NCBI GenBank assembly: GCA_041645555.1
Contig: JBAZPX010000001.1
Location: 124,001 to 188,000, forward strand
Source: JAQTRU01 sp041645555
Lineage (GTDB): Bacteria > Patescibacteriota > Patescibacteriia > Patescibacteriales > JAQTRU01
Length of the DNA: 64,000 nt
Direction of reading: 5' to 3'
Under the pieces are notes generated by a model. The model was given only the letters and a program-made list of their open reading frames with translations, did no database searches and was not told the origin of the DNA. This document shows positions 25,673-33,620 of this stretch, piece by piece (positions within the stretch are counted from its first letter, which is position 1; the number at the start of each line of letters is the position of its first letter). Made by a program: the position numbers and the translations under genes.

Positions 25673-26053
25673 ATGGTTGGTAAAAAGAATTTTTGTCAAA
25701 ATTGCGAGGAAATATGCTGTTCGGTAAGCTATGTCCAGATATCGAAAGAAGAGATAGAAAGATTTAAAGATAACATAGTTTGCCTTGATGGAATTTTTTT
25801 TCTCAAAAATGTCGGGGGAAAATGCGTTTTTTGGAAAAAAAATAAATGCGCTTTAAGCTACGCGGATAGGCCCCTGTCCTGCAAATTATATCCGATCGGC
25901 TTTGTTTTAGAAAACGGAAAACCGGTAGTCAGTATTGAAAAAAGTTGTTCTTTGGCGAAATTCGTGGATATGAAAAAAGAAGAACCATTAATTCGCAAGG
26001 CGATAGAATTGGGCTTAGATAAAGGCATCGCTATATCTGAAAGGGATTTTTAG
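25673..26053 (+). CDS. YkgJ-family cysteine-cluster protein
   Basis: A 126-residue protein with Cys8, Cys11, Cys15, Cys16 near the N terminus, then 'GGKCVFWKKNKCAL' and 'RPLSCKLYPIGF', the pattern of the YkgJ zinc- or iron-chelating family (CxxCxxxCC...C...C...RPxxC..YP). The function is not established in the family; a metal-binding or Fe-S role is inferred. It follows ileS by 4 bp. Confidence 0.8.
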   Translation: MVGKKNFCQNCEEICCSVSYVQISKEEIERFKDNIVCLDGIFFLKNVGGKCVFWKKNKCALSYADRPLSCKLYPIGFVLENGKPVVSIEKSCSLAKFVDMKKEEPLIRKAIELGLDKGIAISERDF

Positions 26054-26075
26054 TTATTTTTGAAGCGATAATTTT

Positions 26076-26333
26076 ATGAAAATTGAAAAAAAAATTTGGC
26101 CAGAATATTTTCAAGAGATTATGGACGGTAAGAAGAAGTTTGATTTACGATTAGGAGACTTTAATGTTAGCGAAGGCGATATTTTGGTTTTGCGGGAATG
26201 GGATCAAAAGAAAAAAGAATATACGGGGAGAAGTCTAGAAAAGGAAGTGAAATATATTTTAAAAACAAAAGAGACGAATTTTTGGCCGAAAGAAGAGGTT
26301 GATAAATATGGTTATCAGGTTATTGGTTTTTAA
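26076..26333 (+). CDS. DUF3850/ASCH-domain protein
   Basis: An 85-residue protein with the pattern 'KIWPEYFQEIMDGKKKFDLR', 'VSEGDILVLREWDQKKKEYTGR' typical of DUF3850, an ASCH (PUA-like) fold expected to bind RNA or modified nucleotides. It lies 22 bp after the YkgJ gene and 5 bp before the PP-loop gene, so it may work in the same RNA-modification context (inference). Confidence 0.8.
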   Translation: MKIEKKIWPEYFQEIMDGKKKFDLRLGDFNVSEGDILVLREWDQKKKEYTGRSLEKEVKYILKTKETNFWPKEEVDKYGYQVIGF

Positions 26334-26338
26334 TATTT

Positions 26339-27388
26339 ATGAAGAAGAAGATAAAAACTTTAGTATTACTGTCTGGCGGGCTGGACTCAATGCTGGCGGC
26401 GAAAATTTTAGCCGAGCAGGGAATTGAGGTGACCGGACTTAGTTTTATCAGTTGTTTTTTCGGAGCGGGAAAAGCCGAGAAAACGGCACAGCAACTTGGC
26501 ATTGAACTAAAAAAAATTGATTTTAAAGAAGAACATCTGGAGATGGTAAAAAATCCGGCTTCAGGTTATGGAAAATGCCTTAACCCTTGTATTGACTGCC
26601 ACGCCTTAATGATAAAGCGGGCCGGAGAAATAGCAAAAAAAGAAGGTTATGACTTTATTGCTACGGGTGAAGTTTTAGGGCAGAGGCCGATGTCGCAAAA
26701 TTCCGGCGCTTTAGAAAGAGTGAAAAAGCTGGCCGGGGTAGAAGTCCTGCGGCCTTTATCAGCTTTAGTTTTACCGGAAACGGAAATAGAAAAGAAAGGA
26801 CTGGCAGACAGAAATAAATTATTAGATATAAGCGGGCGAAGCAGAGAAAGACAAATGGAATTAGCGAAAAAATATGGCCTTACTTATCCGTCTCCGGCCG
26901 GAGGATGTTTATTAACCGATCCGGCTTTTAGCCAAAGAGCGCGAGATATGATAAAAAATTGGCCAAAATGCGGACCGGAGGATATGGAGTTATTGAAGCA
27001 CGGGCGTATTTTCTGGGCCGGAGGAAAAACTTTAATAGCGGTGGGCAGGGATAAAGGAGATTGTGAGGCGCTGGAGAAGTTGGCAAAAACGGGCGATATT
27101 TTGATGGAATTAGAGAGTGAAATAGGACCGCTCACGGTTGTGAGAATTTTCAATTTTAAATTTTCAATTTTAAAACAATTTTCAATTCTTAAATTACAAA
27201 TTCCGGAAAAATTGGATGTTAGCGGATTAAAGCTAGATGAAGTAAAAGATGAAGAAGAAATTTTGCGATTAGCTGGATTATTAACCGGCTGGTATGCGAC
27301 CAAGGCGAGAGGGAAGACCGTGAAGTTATCCGCCTTCGCTAAAGCTACGGCGGACAAGGGAAGTAAAATTTCTATGAAAGTTAAATAA
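26339..27388 (+). CDS. PP-loop ATP pyrophosphatase, tRNA-thiolation-like
   Basis: A 349-residue protein. The PP-loop is SGGLDS at 12-17, followed by Cys80, Cys84, Cys87 ('GKCLNPCIDCH', CxxxCxxC) and 'PSPAGGCLL', suggesting adenylation of a tRNA base and sulfur transfer as in MnmA/ThiI-related enzymes of thermophiles and archaea. The C-terminal part is disturbed by repeat DNA read in frame: 27148-27200 gives 'FKFSILKQFSILKLQI', and 27329-27354 is a CCGCC...GGCGG palindrome giving 'SAFAKATADK'. The exact modified base is unknown. Confidence 0.75.
   Translation: MKKKIKTLVLLSGGLDSMLAAKILAEQGIEVTGLSFISCFFGAGKAEKTAQQLGIELKKIDFKEEHLEMVKNPASGYGKCLNPCIDCHALMIKRAGEIAKKEGYDFIATGEVLGQRPMSQNSGALERVKKLAGVEVLRPLSALVLPETEIEKKGLADRNKLLDISGRSRERQMELAKKYGLTYPSPAGGCLLTDPAFSQRARDMIKNWPKCGPEDMELLKHGRIFWAGGKTLIAVGRDKGDCEALEKLAKTGDILMELESEIGPLTVVRIFNFKFSILKQFSILKLQIPEKLDVSGLKLDEVKDEEEILRLAGLLTGWYATKARGKTVKLSAFAKATADKGSKISMKVK
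27329..27354. repeat. GC-rich palindrome read in frame as SAFAKATADK
   Basis: TCCGCC...GGCGGA imperfect palindrome embedded near the 3' end of the PP-loop gene. It resembles the GC-rich hairpins of the intergenic regions (for example 29884-29905). Confidence 0.7.
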
Positions 27389-27390
27389 AG

Positions 27391-28239
27391 ATGATAAAAG
27401 AATTTATAAAATTTGACGAAAATAGAGAAGATGAGAAGCGGTTGGATAATATTCGGGAGGAAATTTTACAATTGGGCGATATTAAAACAATCACCAGAGA
27501 AGAAGTCAGGCGAATAAAAGAAAAATTATTAGCCGAAAATCAGGGCTTTGAACAAGAAATTGAATTTATTTTTTCCGTTATTGACCAGATGGTTGACCAG
27601 GTTGAATATGATAAATTAAAAAGTGAGAACGGAGGTAAAATTGAGGGTCAAGTTAGCAAGAGATTAAATACCTCATTTGCCGAATCTTTTTTCCTGGAAA
27701 CGGCATATATTATACAAAATAAGGATAACAGAAAATATTTATCAAACTTATTTGACTTATGCCAGGCAACTACGGAAAAATTAAAGGTAACCAAGGAATG
27801 GCAGAGGACTAAAAACGGTTTAATCGGCCAGGTTGGTGTTTGCAATTTCATGGAAAGATATGGCTTATCGCCCAGACTGGCCACGCCCAAAGAAGATGCT
27901 TTTATGAAGGTTGATTTTTGGGGGAAATCAGAGCAAGGTGAAACTTTAGCGGTACAGGGGAAGAGCCTGCGGTCTGCGGAACGGCCCGCTTATTTAGATT
28001 CAGACAGTAAATTAGAAAAGTGGCTCGGCCAGGAAGAGATGAGATCAAGGAAAGGGGGAAATGGAAAAGTTTTAAATTCCCTCCATAAGGTGGAAGAAGA
28101 TTATAGAAGAGTTAAAAAATTTTGCGGCGATCAACCAAATACTAGAACGGTGGCGATTATTTTGCCCAGCGAGTCATTAGATCCGATTAATGGCGCGCTG
28201 GATGAAAAATATTTTGAAAATTTTAAATTAAATAATTAA
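27391..28239 (+). CDS. unknown protein with possible PD-(D/E)XK-type nuclease core
   Basis: A 282-residue soluble protein starting 2 bp after the PP-loop gene. The N-terminal 140 residues are mostly charged helix. The segment 140-195 reads as an alpha-beta core: 'GLIGQVGVCNFMERYG' with Glu155, then 'MKVDFWGKS' with Asp175 and 'LAVQGKSL' with Gln189 and Lys191. This D-X13-QxK arrangement resembles PD-(D/E)XK endonuclease variants. No named family is recognised; a restriction- or repair-type role is speculative. Confidence 0.5.
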   Translation: MIKEFIKFDENREDEKRLDNIREEILQLGDIKTITREEVRRIKEKLLAENQGFEQEIEFIFSVIDQMVDQVEYDKLKSENGGKIEGQVSKRLNTSFAESFFLETAYIIQNKDNRKYLSNLFDLCQATTEKLKVTKEWQRTKNGLIGQVGVCNFMERYGLSPRLATPKEDAFMKVDFWGKSEQGETLAVQGKSLRSAERPAYLDSDSKLEKWLGQEEMRSRKGGNGKVLNSLHKVEEDYRRVKKFCGDQPNTRTVAIILPSESLDPINGALDEKYFENFKLNN

Positions 28240-28254
28240 TAAGCCAAAAAAGTT

Positions 28255-28809
28255 ATGAAAAAGTTTTTAATCGTCCTGGTAATCGTCGTGGTTATTGTGG
28301 CCGGCTATGCTTGGAGCCTCTATAACAAGATGGTTACCGGATCGGAAAACGTTGATAACGCCTGGGCGCAAGTTGAAACCCAGTATCAACGCCGTTTTGA
28401 TTTAATTCCGAATTTGGTTGAATCAGTTAAAGGAATCATGGCGCAGGAAAAAGAAGTTTTTGGTAATATTGCCGACGCCAGAACCCGATATGCCGGCGCT
28501 ACTACCATTAATGACAAAGCCGAAGCGGCTACCCAAGTGGAAAGCTCTTTAGCCCGTTTATTGGTGGTTATGGAAAATTATCCGCAGTTAAAATCAGCGG
28601 AAAATGTCCAGACTTTGATGGTCCAGCTGGAGGGGACAGAAAATCGGATCAGCGTAGAGCGCAAGAGGTATAATGATATGGCTAAGGAATTTAATGTTAT
28701 GGTTAAACGCGTTCCGGCCAAATGGTTTGCCTCCATGTTTTCTTTTGCGGAAAAAACTTATTTTGAGTCAGTGACTGGTTCGGAGAATGCACCAGCCGTA
28801 AAGTTCTAA
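28255..28809 (+). CDS. lemA: LemA family protein
   Basis: A 184-residue protein with one N-terminal membrane helix (about 4-22) and a helical domain outside the membrane: 'NVDNAWAQVETQYQRRFDLIPNLV', 'ENVQTLMVQLEGTENRISVERKRYND' and 'FAEKTYFES' are LemA hallmarks. The function is poorly defined. It is commonly linked to TPM-domain proteins, as here (next gene, after an AT-rich inverted repeat). Confidence 0.92.
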   Translation: MKKFLIVLVIVVVIVAGYAWSLYNKMVTGSENVDNAWAQVETQYQRRFDLIPNLVESVKGIMAQEKEVFGNIADARTRYAGATTINDKAEAATQVESSLARLLVVMENYPQLKSAENVQTLMVQLEGTENRISVERKRYNDMAKEFNVMVKRVPAKWFASMFSFAEKTYFESVTGSENAPAVKF

Positions 28810-28819
28810 ATTGCAATTT

Positions 28820-28901
28820 CTAATTTCTAATAAAATTTCAAATGTCTAATGTCAAATTTTTAATTATAATTTTGAGCATTAAGCATTTTATTAGAAATTA
28901 G
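28820..28901. repeat. AT-rich inverted repeat between lemA and the TPM gene
   Basis: CTAATTTCTAATAAAAT (28820-28836) is the perfect complement of ATTTTATTAGAAATTAG (28885-28901). Same family as 11448-11567. Confidence 0.85.
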
Positions 28902-28932
28902 GTGAATTAGAAATTAGGAATTTTTATTCTAA

Positions 28933-29814
28933 ATGTTTAAACTATTTAGAAAAGTAATATTTGTATTACTATTATTTTTTGTGGCGATACCAGCCCTGGC
29001 TTATTACAATCCGGGAACGCCGGCTGGTTTTGTTAATGATTATGCGGGGATGATGAGTGAAAGCGAAAAGCAGAGTCTGGAAGCTAAATTAGTTAATTTT
29101 GAAAGCCAAACCAGCAATGAAATTACGGTTGTAACCATTCCCAATCTGGACGGGGATACGATTGAAAATTTCGCAGTCAAGCTTTTTGAAGATTGGAAAA
29201 TTGGTAAAGCCAAAAATGACAATGGCATTTTGCTTTTAATTGCCAAAGAGGATAGGCAGATGCGGATTGAAGTTGGATACGGCCTGGAAGGCGCTTTAAC
29301 CGACGCTCAAAGTTTCTGGATTATTGACGATTTAATGAAACCGGCTTTTAGGGAAGAAAAATATTACGAGGGTATAGACCAGGCAGTTGATAAAATCATA
29401 GCGGCCACTCAAGGCGAATACGTGCCGGAAAGTAAGCCGGCAAAAGGGTTGAGTTCTAACGCTTGGGAAAATATTTTTTGGTTTGGGCTTTTCGCCATAA
29501 TGTGGATTGCGAGCATCTTGGGCCGGAGCAAGTCCTGGTGGGCCGGCGGAGTGGTTGGGGGCGTAATTGGCGTAATAATCGGGATAGTCAAGGGTTTTGC
29601 TATTTTTGGCCTGGTTGCTTTGGCGATTTTAATCCCTTTCGGCTTGCTGTTTGATTTTATCATTTCCAAGAATTACGCCAAACATAAAGCGAGCGGCACA
29701 ATTCCCTGGTGGATTGGCGGAGGACGCGGGGGCGGAGGCGGATTCGGCGGCGGAGGATTTGGCGGATTCGGCGGCGGATCGTCCGGCGGCGGCGGGTCTT
29801 CTGGATCGTGGTAA
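28933..29814 (+). CDS. TPM-domain (YgcG-like) membrane protein
   Basis: A 293-residue protein. Signal peptide or membrane anchor at 1-24 ('LLLFFVAIPALAYY'), then the TPM domain (about 33-155): 'FVNDYAGMMSESEKQSLE', 'EITVVTIPNLDGDTIENFA', 'DNGILLLIAKEDRQMRIEVGYGLEG'. Two or three hydrophobic helices follow (about 180-245), and the C terminus is Gly/Ser-rich ('GGGGGFGGGGFGG'), ending in SSGSW. TPM domains are linked to phosphatase or photosystem-repair activity; here it likely acts at the cell envelope with LemA. Confidence 0.88.
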   Translation: MFKLFRKVIFVLLLFFVAIPALAYYNPGTPAGFVNDYAGMMSESEKQSLEAKLVNFESQTSNEITVVTIPNLDGDTIENFAVKLFEDWKIGKAKNDNGILLLIAKEDRQMRIEVGYGLEGALTDAQSFWIIDDLMKPAFREEKYYEGIDQAVDKIIAATQGEYVPESKPAKGLSSNAWENIFWFGLFAIMWIASILGRSKSWWAGGVVGGVIGVIIGIVKGFAIFGLVALAILIPFGLLFDFIISKNYAKHKASGTIPWWIGGGRGGGGGFGGGGFGGFGGGSSGGGGSSGSW

Positions 29815-29815
29815 G

Positions 29816-29844
29816 TTGACATAAGGGGAATATTCGTATATGAT
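29816..29844 (+). promoter_or_regulatory. strong promoter after the TPM gene
   Basis: TTGACA (29816-29821), 17-bp spacer, TATGAT (29839-29844), starting 2 bp after the TPM stop codon. Expected +1 about 29851. Confidence 0.7.
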
Positions 29845-29850
29845 TTATAA

Positions 29851-30010
29851 GATTTGGTAGATGATAAACGCTTCGCTAGGACTTATCCCGCCTAGGCGGG
29901 ATAACCAAAAGTAAGCAAAAGTTTCGGGGGCCTCAATTCGCTATCACGTTGATTAATCTTTAGATATGCTCGCCTTGGCGCTGGAGTTTAAGCCCCCGAA
30001 CCCCATGGTG
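29851..30010 (+). ncRNA. candidate structured RNA or 5' UTR element upstream of nif3
   Basis: The 309-bp gap holds the promoter, then a perfect hairpin TTATCCCGCC-TA-GGCGGGATAA (29884-29905), a purine-rich linker, and a closing helix TTCGGGGGC (29923-29931) / GCCCCCGAA (29992-30000). Two small hairpins inside (TCAA...TTGA and CTCGCC...GGC...GAG) make a three-way junction. The remaining gap to 30123 is AT-rich repeat. No frame or SD. It could be a riboswitch-like leader of nif3 or an independent RNA; family unknown. Confidence 0.45.
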
Positions 30011-30123
30011 ATTTTTAAGAGTTTTGAAAATTTATAAATTAAAAATTGTTTAAAAATTATAAAATTACAAAATTGAAAATTAATAGTGTTACATGTTTCA
30101 TGCTGCATGTTTCGTGAAAAAAT

Positions 30124-31074
30124 ATGAATGTACAACAAATCTACGACTTAGCGGTGAAGATGGGCATTAAGGCTGACCTTCGCGGCGAAAAAGATGTCAG
30201 AAAAAATTTGGAAAGGATAAAGGCCAAGTATGAGAAAATGGATAAGGAAGCAAAGGCTGAATTTGATAAGGAGAAGTTAACCAATCCTTACAGTGATTCC
30301 CGGATTTTATTTTCGGGCGGCGAAAAAGAGATAAAGAAAGTTTTAATCGGAGTTGATATGGAGGGGGCAGAATTGCTGTTAGCCGATAAATTAGGCGATA
30401 TTGATTTGGTAATTGCCCATCATCCGGAAGGGCCGGCCTTGGCTGATTTGCACGGCGTAATGGATTTGCAATCAGAAGTTTTGGCCAAGTACGGTGTGCC
30501 AATTAATATTGCCGAATCAGTCATCAGACCGAGAATTTCCGAAGTTGGCCGCGGTATTTCTTCGGCTAACCATAACCGTTCGGTTGATATAGCAAAAATT
30601 TTAGGTCTTAATTTTATGTGTATTCATACTCCTTGCGATAATTTGGGAGCGAATCATTTGGTAAAATTAATAAACAAGAAGAAGCCCGAGTTTGTGGAAG
30701 ATGTTTTAAAAATGTTAAAAGAAATTCCGGAATTTAAAGAAGCAGTTAACCGCAAAGCCGGGCCGAAGTTATTTGTCGGCAATCCGGACGATAGATGCGG
30801 CAAAGTCGTGGTAACGGAATTTACCGGCGGCACGTCAGGGTCAAAAGATATTTACGAAAAGATGGCGCAAGCCGGCATTGGCACGGTTATAGGCATGCAT
30901 ATGAGTGAAGAGCACAGGAAAGAAGCGGAGAAAGCTCATATCAATGTCGTGATTGCCGGACACATGGCTTCTGATTCTTTAGGCTTGAATTTATTTTTAG
31001 ACGAGTTAGAGAAAAAAGGCATTAAAGTAGTGCCGGTTTCCGGGCTGATTAGGGTGAAGAGATCGGGACGTTAA
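30124..31074 (+). CDS. Nif3-like dinuclear-metal-centre protein
   Basis: A 316-residue NIF3-family protein: 'LIGVDMEGAELLLADK', 'DLVIAHHPEG' (metal-binding His pair), 'NIAESVIRPRISEVGRG', 'MCIHTPCDNLGANHLV' and C-terminal 'VVIAGHMASDSLGLNLFLDEL', which matches the second metal-binding motif. The biochemical role of the family is unsettled (GTP cyclohydrolase-like and metallochaperone activities have been proposed). An N-terminal charged extension of about 70 residues precedes the core. Confidence 0.82.
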   Translation: MNVQQIYDLAVKMGIKADLRGEKDVRKNLERIKAKYEKMDKEAKAEFDKEKLTNPYSDSRILFSGGEKEIKKVLIGVDMEGAELLLADKLGDIDLVIAHHPEGPALADLHGVMDLQSEVLAKYGVPINIAESVIRPRISEVGRGISSANHNRSVDIAKILGLNFMCIHTPCDNLGANHLVKLINKKKPEFVEDVLKMLKEIPEFKEAVNRKAGPKLFVGNPDDRCGKVVVTEFTGGTSGSKDIYEKMAQAGIGTVIGMHMSEEHRKEAEKAHINVVIAGHMASDSLGLNLFLDELEKKGIKVVPVSGLIRVKRSGR

Positions 31075-31152
31075 GATTCTTGAGATTCTTAAGATTTTTA
31101 GGATTTTTAAGATAAAGTTATCAGGCAGCTCGTTTCGGCGGGCTGTTTTGGT

Positions 31153-31360
31153 AAAAATCAAGATGAAAATTATAAAATCAAAAAAGCCGGAATTGATTGC
31201 GCCGGCCCTCCTTCGTCCCAAGTACTCGGGACTTCGGAAGGGCTACTACTGTGCGACTTAATAATAAATATAAAATGGCAAATAATATTAAAACAAAACT
31301 GGAGCTAATTGCGCCGGCCCGCCTTCTCCGCCAGCGGGCGGATTCGGCGAGGCACTTGCT
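31153..31360. repeat. two truncated copies of the U32 gene start, each followed by a hairpin element
   Basis: The 286-bp gap before the U32 gene has two stubs. Stub 1 (ATG at 31163) reads MKIIKSKKPELIAPA, then enters a palindrome CCCTCCTTCGTCCC...GGGACTTCGGAAGGGC. Stub 2 (31259-31319, ATG at 31275) reads MANNIKTKLELIAPA, then enters CGCCTTCTCCGCC...GGCGGATTCGGCG. The intact gene begins MRNNTKIKPELIAPA. Stub 2 and the intact start are alike over about 60 bp including the non-coding leader. Confidence 0.85.
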
Positions 31361-31384
31361 ATGCAAATTAATAGTAAATACAAA

Positions 31385-32638
31385 ATGAGAAATAATACTA
31401 AAATAAAACCCGAGCTAATTGCGCCGGCCGGGAATTTGGAAAAAATGAAAACCGCTTTTGCTTTCGGAGCGGACGCGGTTTATTTAGGCATACCGGATTT
31501 TTCTTTACGCGTCCGGGTTAATGATTTTACTTTAGCCGGAATCGCTAAGGCCGTAGAATATGCCCACGGGGTTAGAAAAAAAGTTTACGCGACAGTTAAT
31601 ATCTTTGCCCATAACAAGCATTTGAAAAAATTGCCTGGCCACATAAGAGAATTAAGAAAAATAGGGGTTGACGGTTTGTTTATTTCCGACCCGGCAGTTT
31701 TATTTGAGGTAAAAAGAATCTGGCCTAAAGCAAAAATTATTTTAAGTACGCAAGCTAATTGCACGAACTGGCAAGCGGCTAAATTTTGGCTTAAAGAGGG
31801 AGTAAAAAGAATAATCTTAAGCAGAGAGTTAAGTCTAGAGGAAATAAAAGAAATAAAAAAACGAGTGCCGAAACTGGAATTAGAGTGTTTTATCCACGGG
31901 GCCTTGTGTACGGCTTATTCCGGCCGGTGCTTTCTTTCAAAATATTTTAATGACCGGAATGCCAACTTAGGCGACTGTTCCCAGCCCTGCCGCTGGAATT
32001 ATTTTATATCCGCAGAAAATCACGAAACTTTAGAACTGGTGGAAGAAAAGCACGGCAGTTATCTTTTGAATTCTAAAGATTTGTGTTTAGTTAAAAAGGT
32101 TCCGGAATTGATTAAGGCAGGCATAAGCGCTTTCAAAATTGAAGGCCGGGCTAAGAGCGTTTATTATTTAGCCAATGTCGTCGGGGCTTATAGAAAAGCG
32201 ATAGATTTGACTTCGGGAAAAATTAAAGGCGGAATATTAAAAAAGGAACTGAATTTTTTATATAAAGAACTGGAAGAAAAATTATATCACCGGGGTTATA
32301 CTAAAGGCTTTATGTTCGGGGAAGGCGAGACCGCCCAGAATTTAGATAATTCGCATAAGATTCCGGAGTGGGAATTCTGCGGCCAAGTCGTTAGTCAATT
32401 TTCAAATGTCAAAGGTCAATTGTCAATCAAAGTACATAATACGATGAGGGTTGGAGACGAGATAGAGATTATCCGACCGAGTTATGATATAATAAGATTA
32501 AAGCTGAAAAAGATGATAAATGCAGAAAATGGCAAGGAAATAGCCGAAGCGCATGGGGGAGGAAGCGAGGATGTGGTGTTTTTGGAAATAAAACAAGATG
32601 TGCCGGAGTATAGCGTGGCGCGAAGACGCATGACTTAA
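31385..32638 (+). CDS. peptidase U32 family protein (TrhP/YegQ-like)
   Basis: A 417-residue protein: 'PELIAPAGNLEKMKTAFAFGADAVYLG', 'STQANCTNWQAAKFW', 'ECFIHGALCTAYSGRCFLSKYF' and 'GDCSQPCRW' are U32 hallmarks, with the Cys set of the tRNA-hydroxylation members (TrhP/RlhA), which need an Fe-S cluster. The ATG at 31385 is preferred to 31361 because stub 2 upstream aligns with it. Near residue 340 (32395-32435) 'SQFSNVKGQLSIKV' reads through TCAATTTTCAAATGTCAAAGG-type repeat DNA. The likely role is tRNA or rRNA hydroxylation (inference from family). Confidence 0.85.
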   Translation: MRNNTKIKPELIAPAGNLEKMKTAFAFGADAVYLGIPDFSLRVRVNDFTLAGIAKAVEYAHGVRKKVYATVNIFAHNKHLKKLPGHIRELRKIGVDGLFISDPAVLFEVKRIWPKAKIILSTQANCTNWQAAKFWLKEGVKRIILSRELSLEEIKEIKKRVPKLELECFIHGALCTAYSGRCFLSKYFNDRNANLGDCSQPCRWNYFISAENHETLELVEEKHGSYLLNSKDLCLVKKVPELIKAGISAFKIEGRAKSVYYLANVVGAYRKAIDLTSGKIKGGILKKELNFLYKELEEKLYHRGYTKGFMFGEGETAQNLDNSHKIPEWEFCGQVVSQFSNVKGQLSIKVHNTMRVGDEIEIIRPSYDIIRLKLKKMINAENGKEIAEAHGGGSEDVVFLEIKQDVPEYSVARRRMT

Positions 32639-32639
32639 A

Positions 32640-32770
32640 TAATTTTCAATTTCTAATTTTAAATTTTCAAACAATTTTTATTTTTTTTATTTTTAATTAT
32701 TTGTTGCTAAGTTTAGAAATTGTAAAATTAGGTCATTGAAAATTGTTTAGAAATTAAAAATTGAAAATTA
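32640..32770. repeat. AT-rich inverted repeat (TTTTCAATTT family)
   Basis: TAATTTTCAATTT (32640-32652) pairs with AAATTGAAAATTA (32758-32770). It fills the gap between the U32 gene and ruvA. Relatives are at 49721 and 57148, with fragments at about 30020-30085. Confidence 0.75.
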
Positions 32771-32777
32771 ATCAAAT

Positions 32778-33359
32778 ATGATTTCATACTTAAAAGGAAA
32801 AATTTTATCTAAGGGGCAAAATTTCGCGATTGTAGAAGTTAGCAATGTCGGCTATAAAGTTTTCCTTAATCCGACTGTTTTGATTAAACTGGAAAACGGA
32901 AAAGAGACAGAATTTTACACCTACCAGTATGTGCGGGAAGACGCCTTGGATTTATACGGATTTAAAAATCCGGAAGAATTAGAATTTTTTGAATTGCTTC
33001 TTTCCATTTCCGGAATCGGGCCGAAATCAGCTTCGGGGGTTTTAGCTACGGCCAGCGTCGCTAATATTAAGGAATCAATTTCCCGCGGCGACCCTTCTCT
33101 TTTAACTAAAGTTTCCGGCATTGGCCGGAAAACCGCGGAAAGAGTCGTGCTCGAATTAAGGGAGAAAATTGACCGCTTGTCTTACGCCGGCAAGGCTAAA
33201 GGGGGCGACGGGGCAGCGATAAGCGGAGAAGAGATAGACGCTTTGATGGCTTTAGGTTATTCTATGTCGCAGGCGCGGGAAGCTCTAGGGAAGGTAGACG
33301 CAAAAGTTAAAGATAGCGGAGAAAGAATCAGACAGGCTTTGAAGAAGATGGGAAGATAA
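32778..33359 (+). CDS. ruvA: Holliday junction branch-migration protein RuvA
   Basis: A 193-residue protein of normal length: OB domain (1-62), the two helix-hairpin-helix motifs 'SISGIGPKSASGVL' and 'KVSGIGRKTAERVVLELREK', a flexible linker and the C-terminal domain III ('DALMALGYSMSQAREALGKV'). It tetramerises on Holliday junctions and recruits RuvB, which is not in the window. It stands alone with a terminator 40 bp downstream. Confidence 0.95.
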   Translation: MISYLKGKILSKGQNFAIVEVSNVGYKVFLNPTVLIKLENGKETEFYTYQYVREDALDLYGFKNPEELEFFELLLSISGIGPKSASGVLATASVANIKESISRGDPSLLTKVSGIGRKTAERVVLELREKIDRLSYAGKAKGGDGAAISGEEIDALMALGYSMSQAREALGKVDAKVKDSGERIRQALKKMGR

Positions 33360-33398
33360 TTAATTTCAGATTTAAGAAGAGGTTAAATTTTTGAAAAA

Positions 33399-33430
33399 AC
33401 TATCGGAATCGACCGGTGGTTTTTTCTTTT
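33399..33430 (+). terminator. intrinsic terminator after ruvA
   Basis: ACTATCGG (33399-33406) pairs with CCGGTGGT (33413-33420, with G-U pairs), then TTTTTCTTTTT. Confidence 0.75.
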
Positions 33431-33529
33431 TGACCCCACACCACAAAGGGTGCGGGGCGAGATGAAGCAATGTGGAATTTAAAGTTTTAAGACAAGCTAT
33501 GCGTTTGGTATATTGGATGTACCTGATTT

Positions 33530-33558
33530 TTGACAAGAAGGCGATTTTAAGATAAAAT
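33530..33558 (+). promoter_or_regulatory. proS promoter
   Basis: TTGACA (33530-33535), 17-bp spacer, TAAAAT (33553-33558), giving a leader of about 56 nt. Confidence 0.7.
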
Positions 33559-33589
33559 AACTGTATATAAATGAGTCTTAAAAATAGTG

Positions 33590-33610
33590 CTGTATAAAAC
33601 TTTTATACAG
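33590..33610. promoter_or_regulatory. perfect dyad in the proS leader
   Basis: CTGTATAAAA (33590-33599) and TTTTATACAG (33601-33610) flank one C, 10 nt before the proS ATG. It could be an operator or an RNA hairpin close to the start codon. Confidence 0.6.
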
Positions 33611-33620
33611 ATATAATCAT

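Noticed and set aside
33590..33610. LexA-type SOS box
   Set aside because: CTGT and ACAG are separated by 13 bp, not the 8 bp of the classical box, and proS is not an SOS gene.
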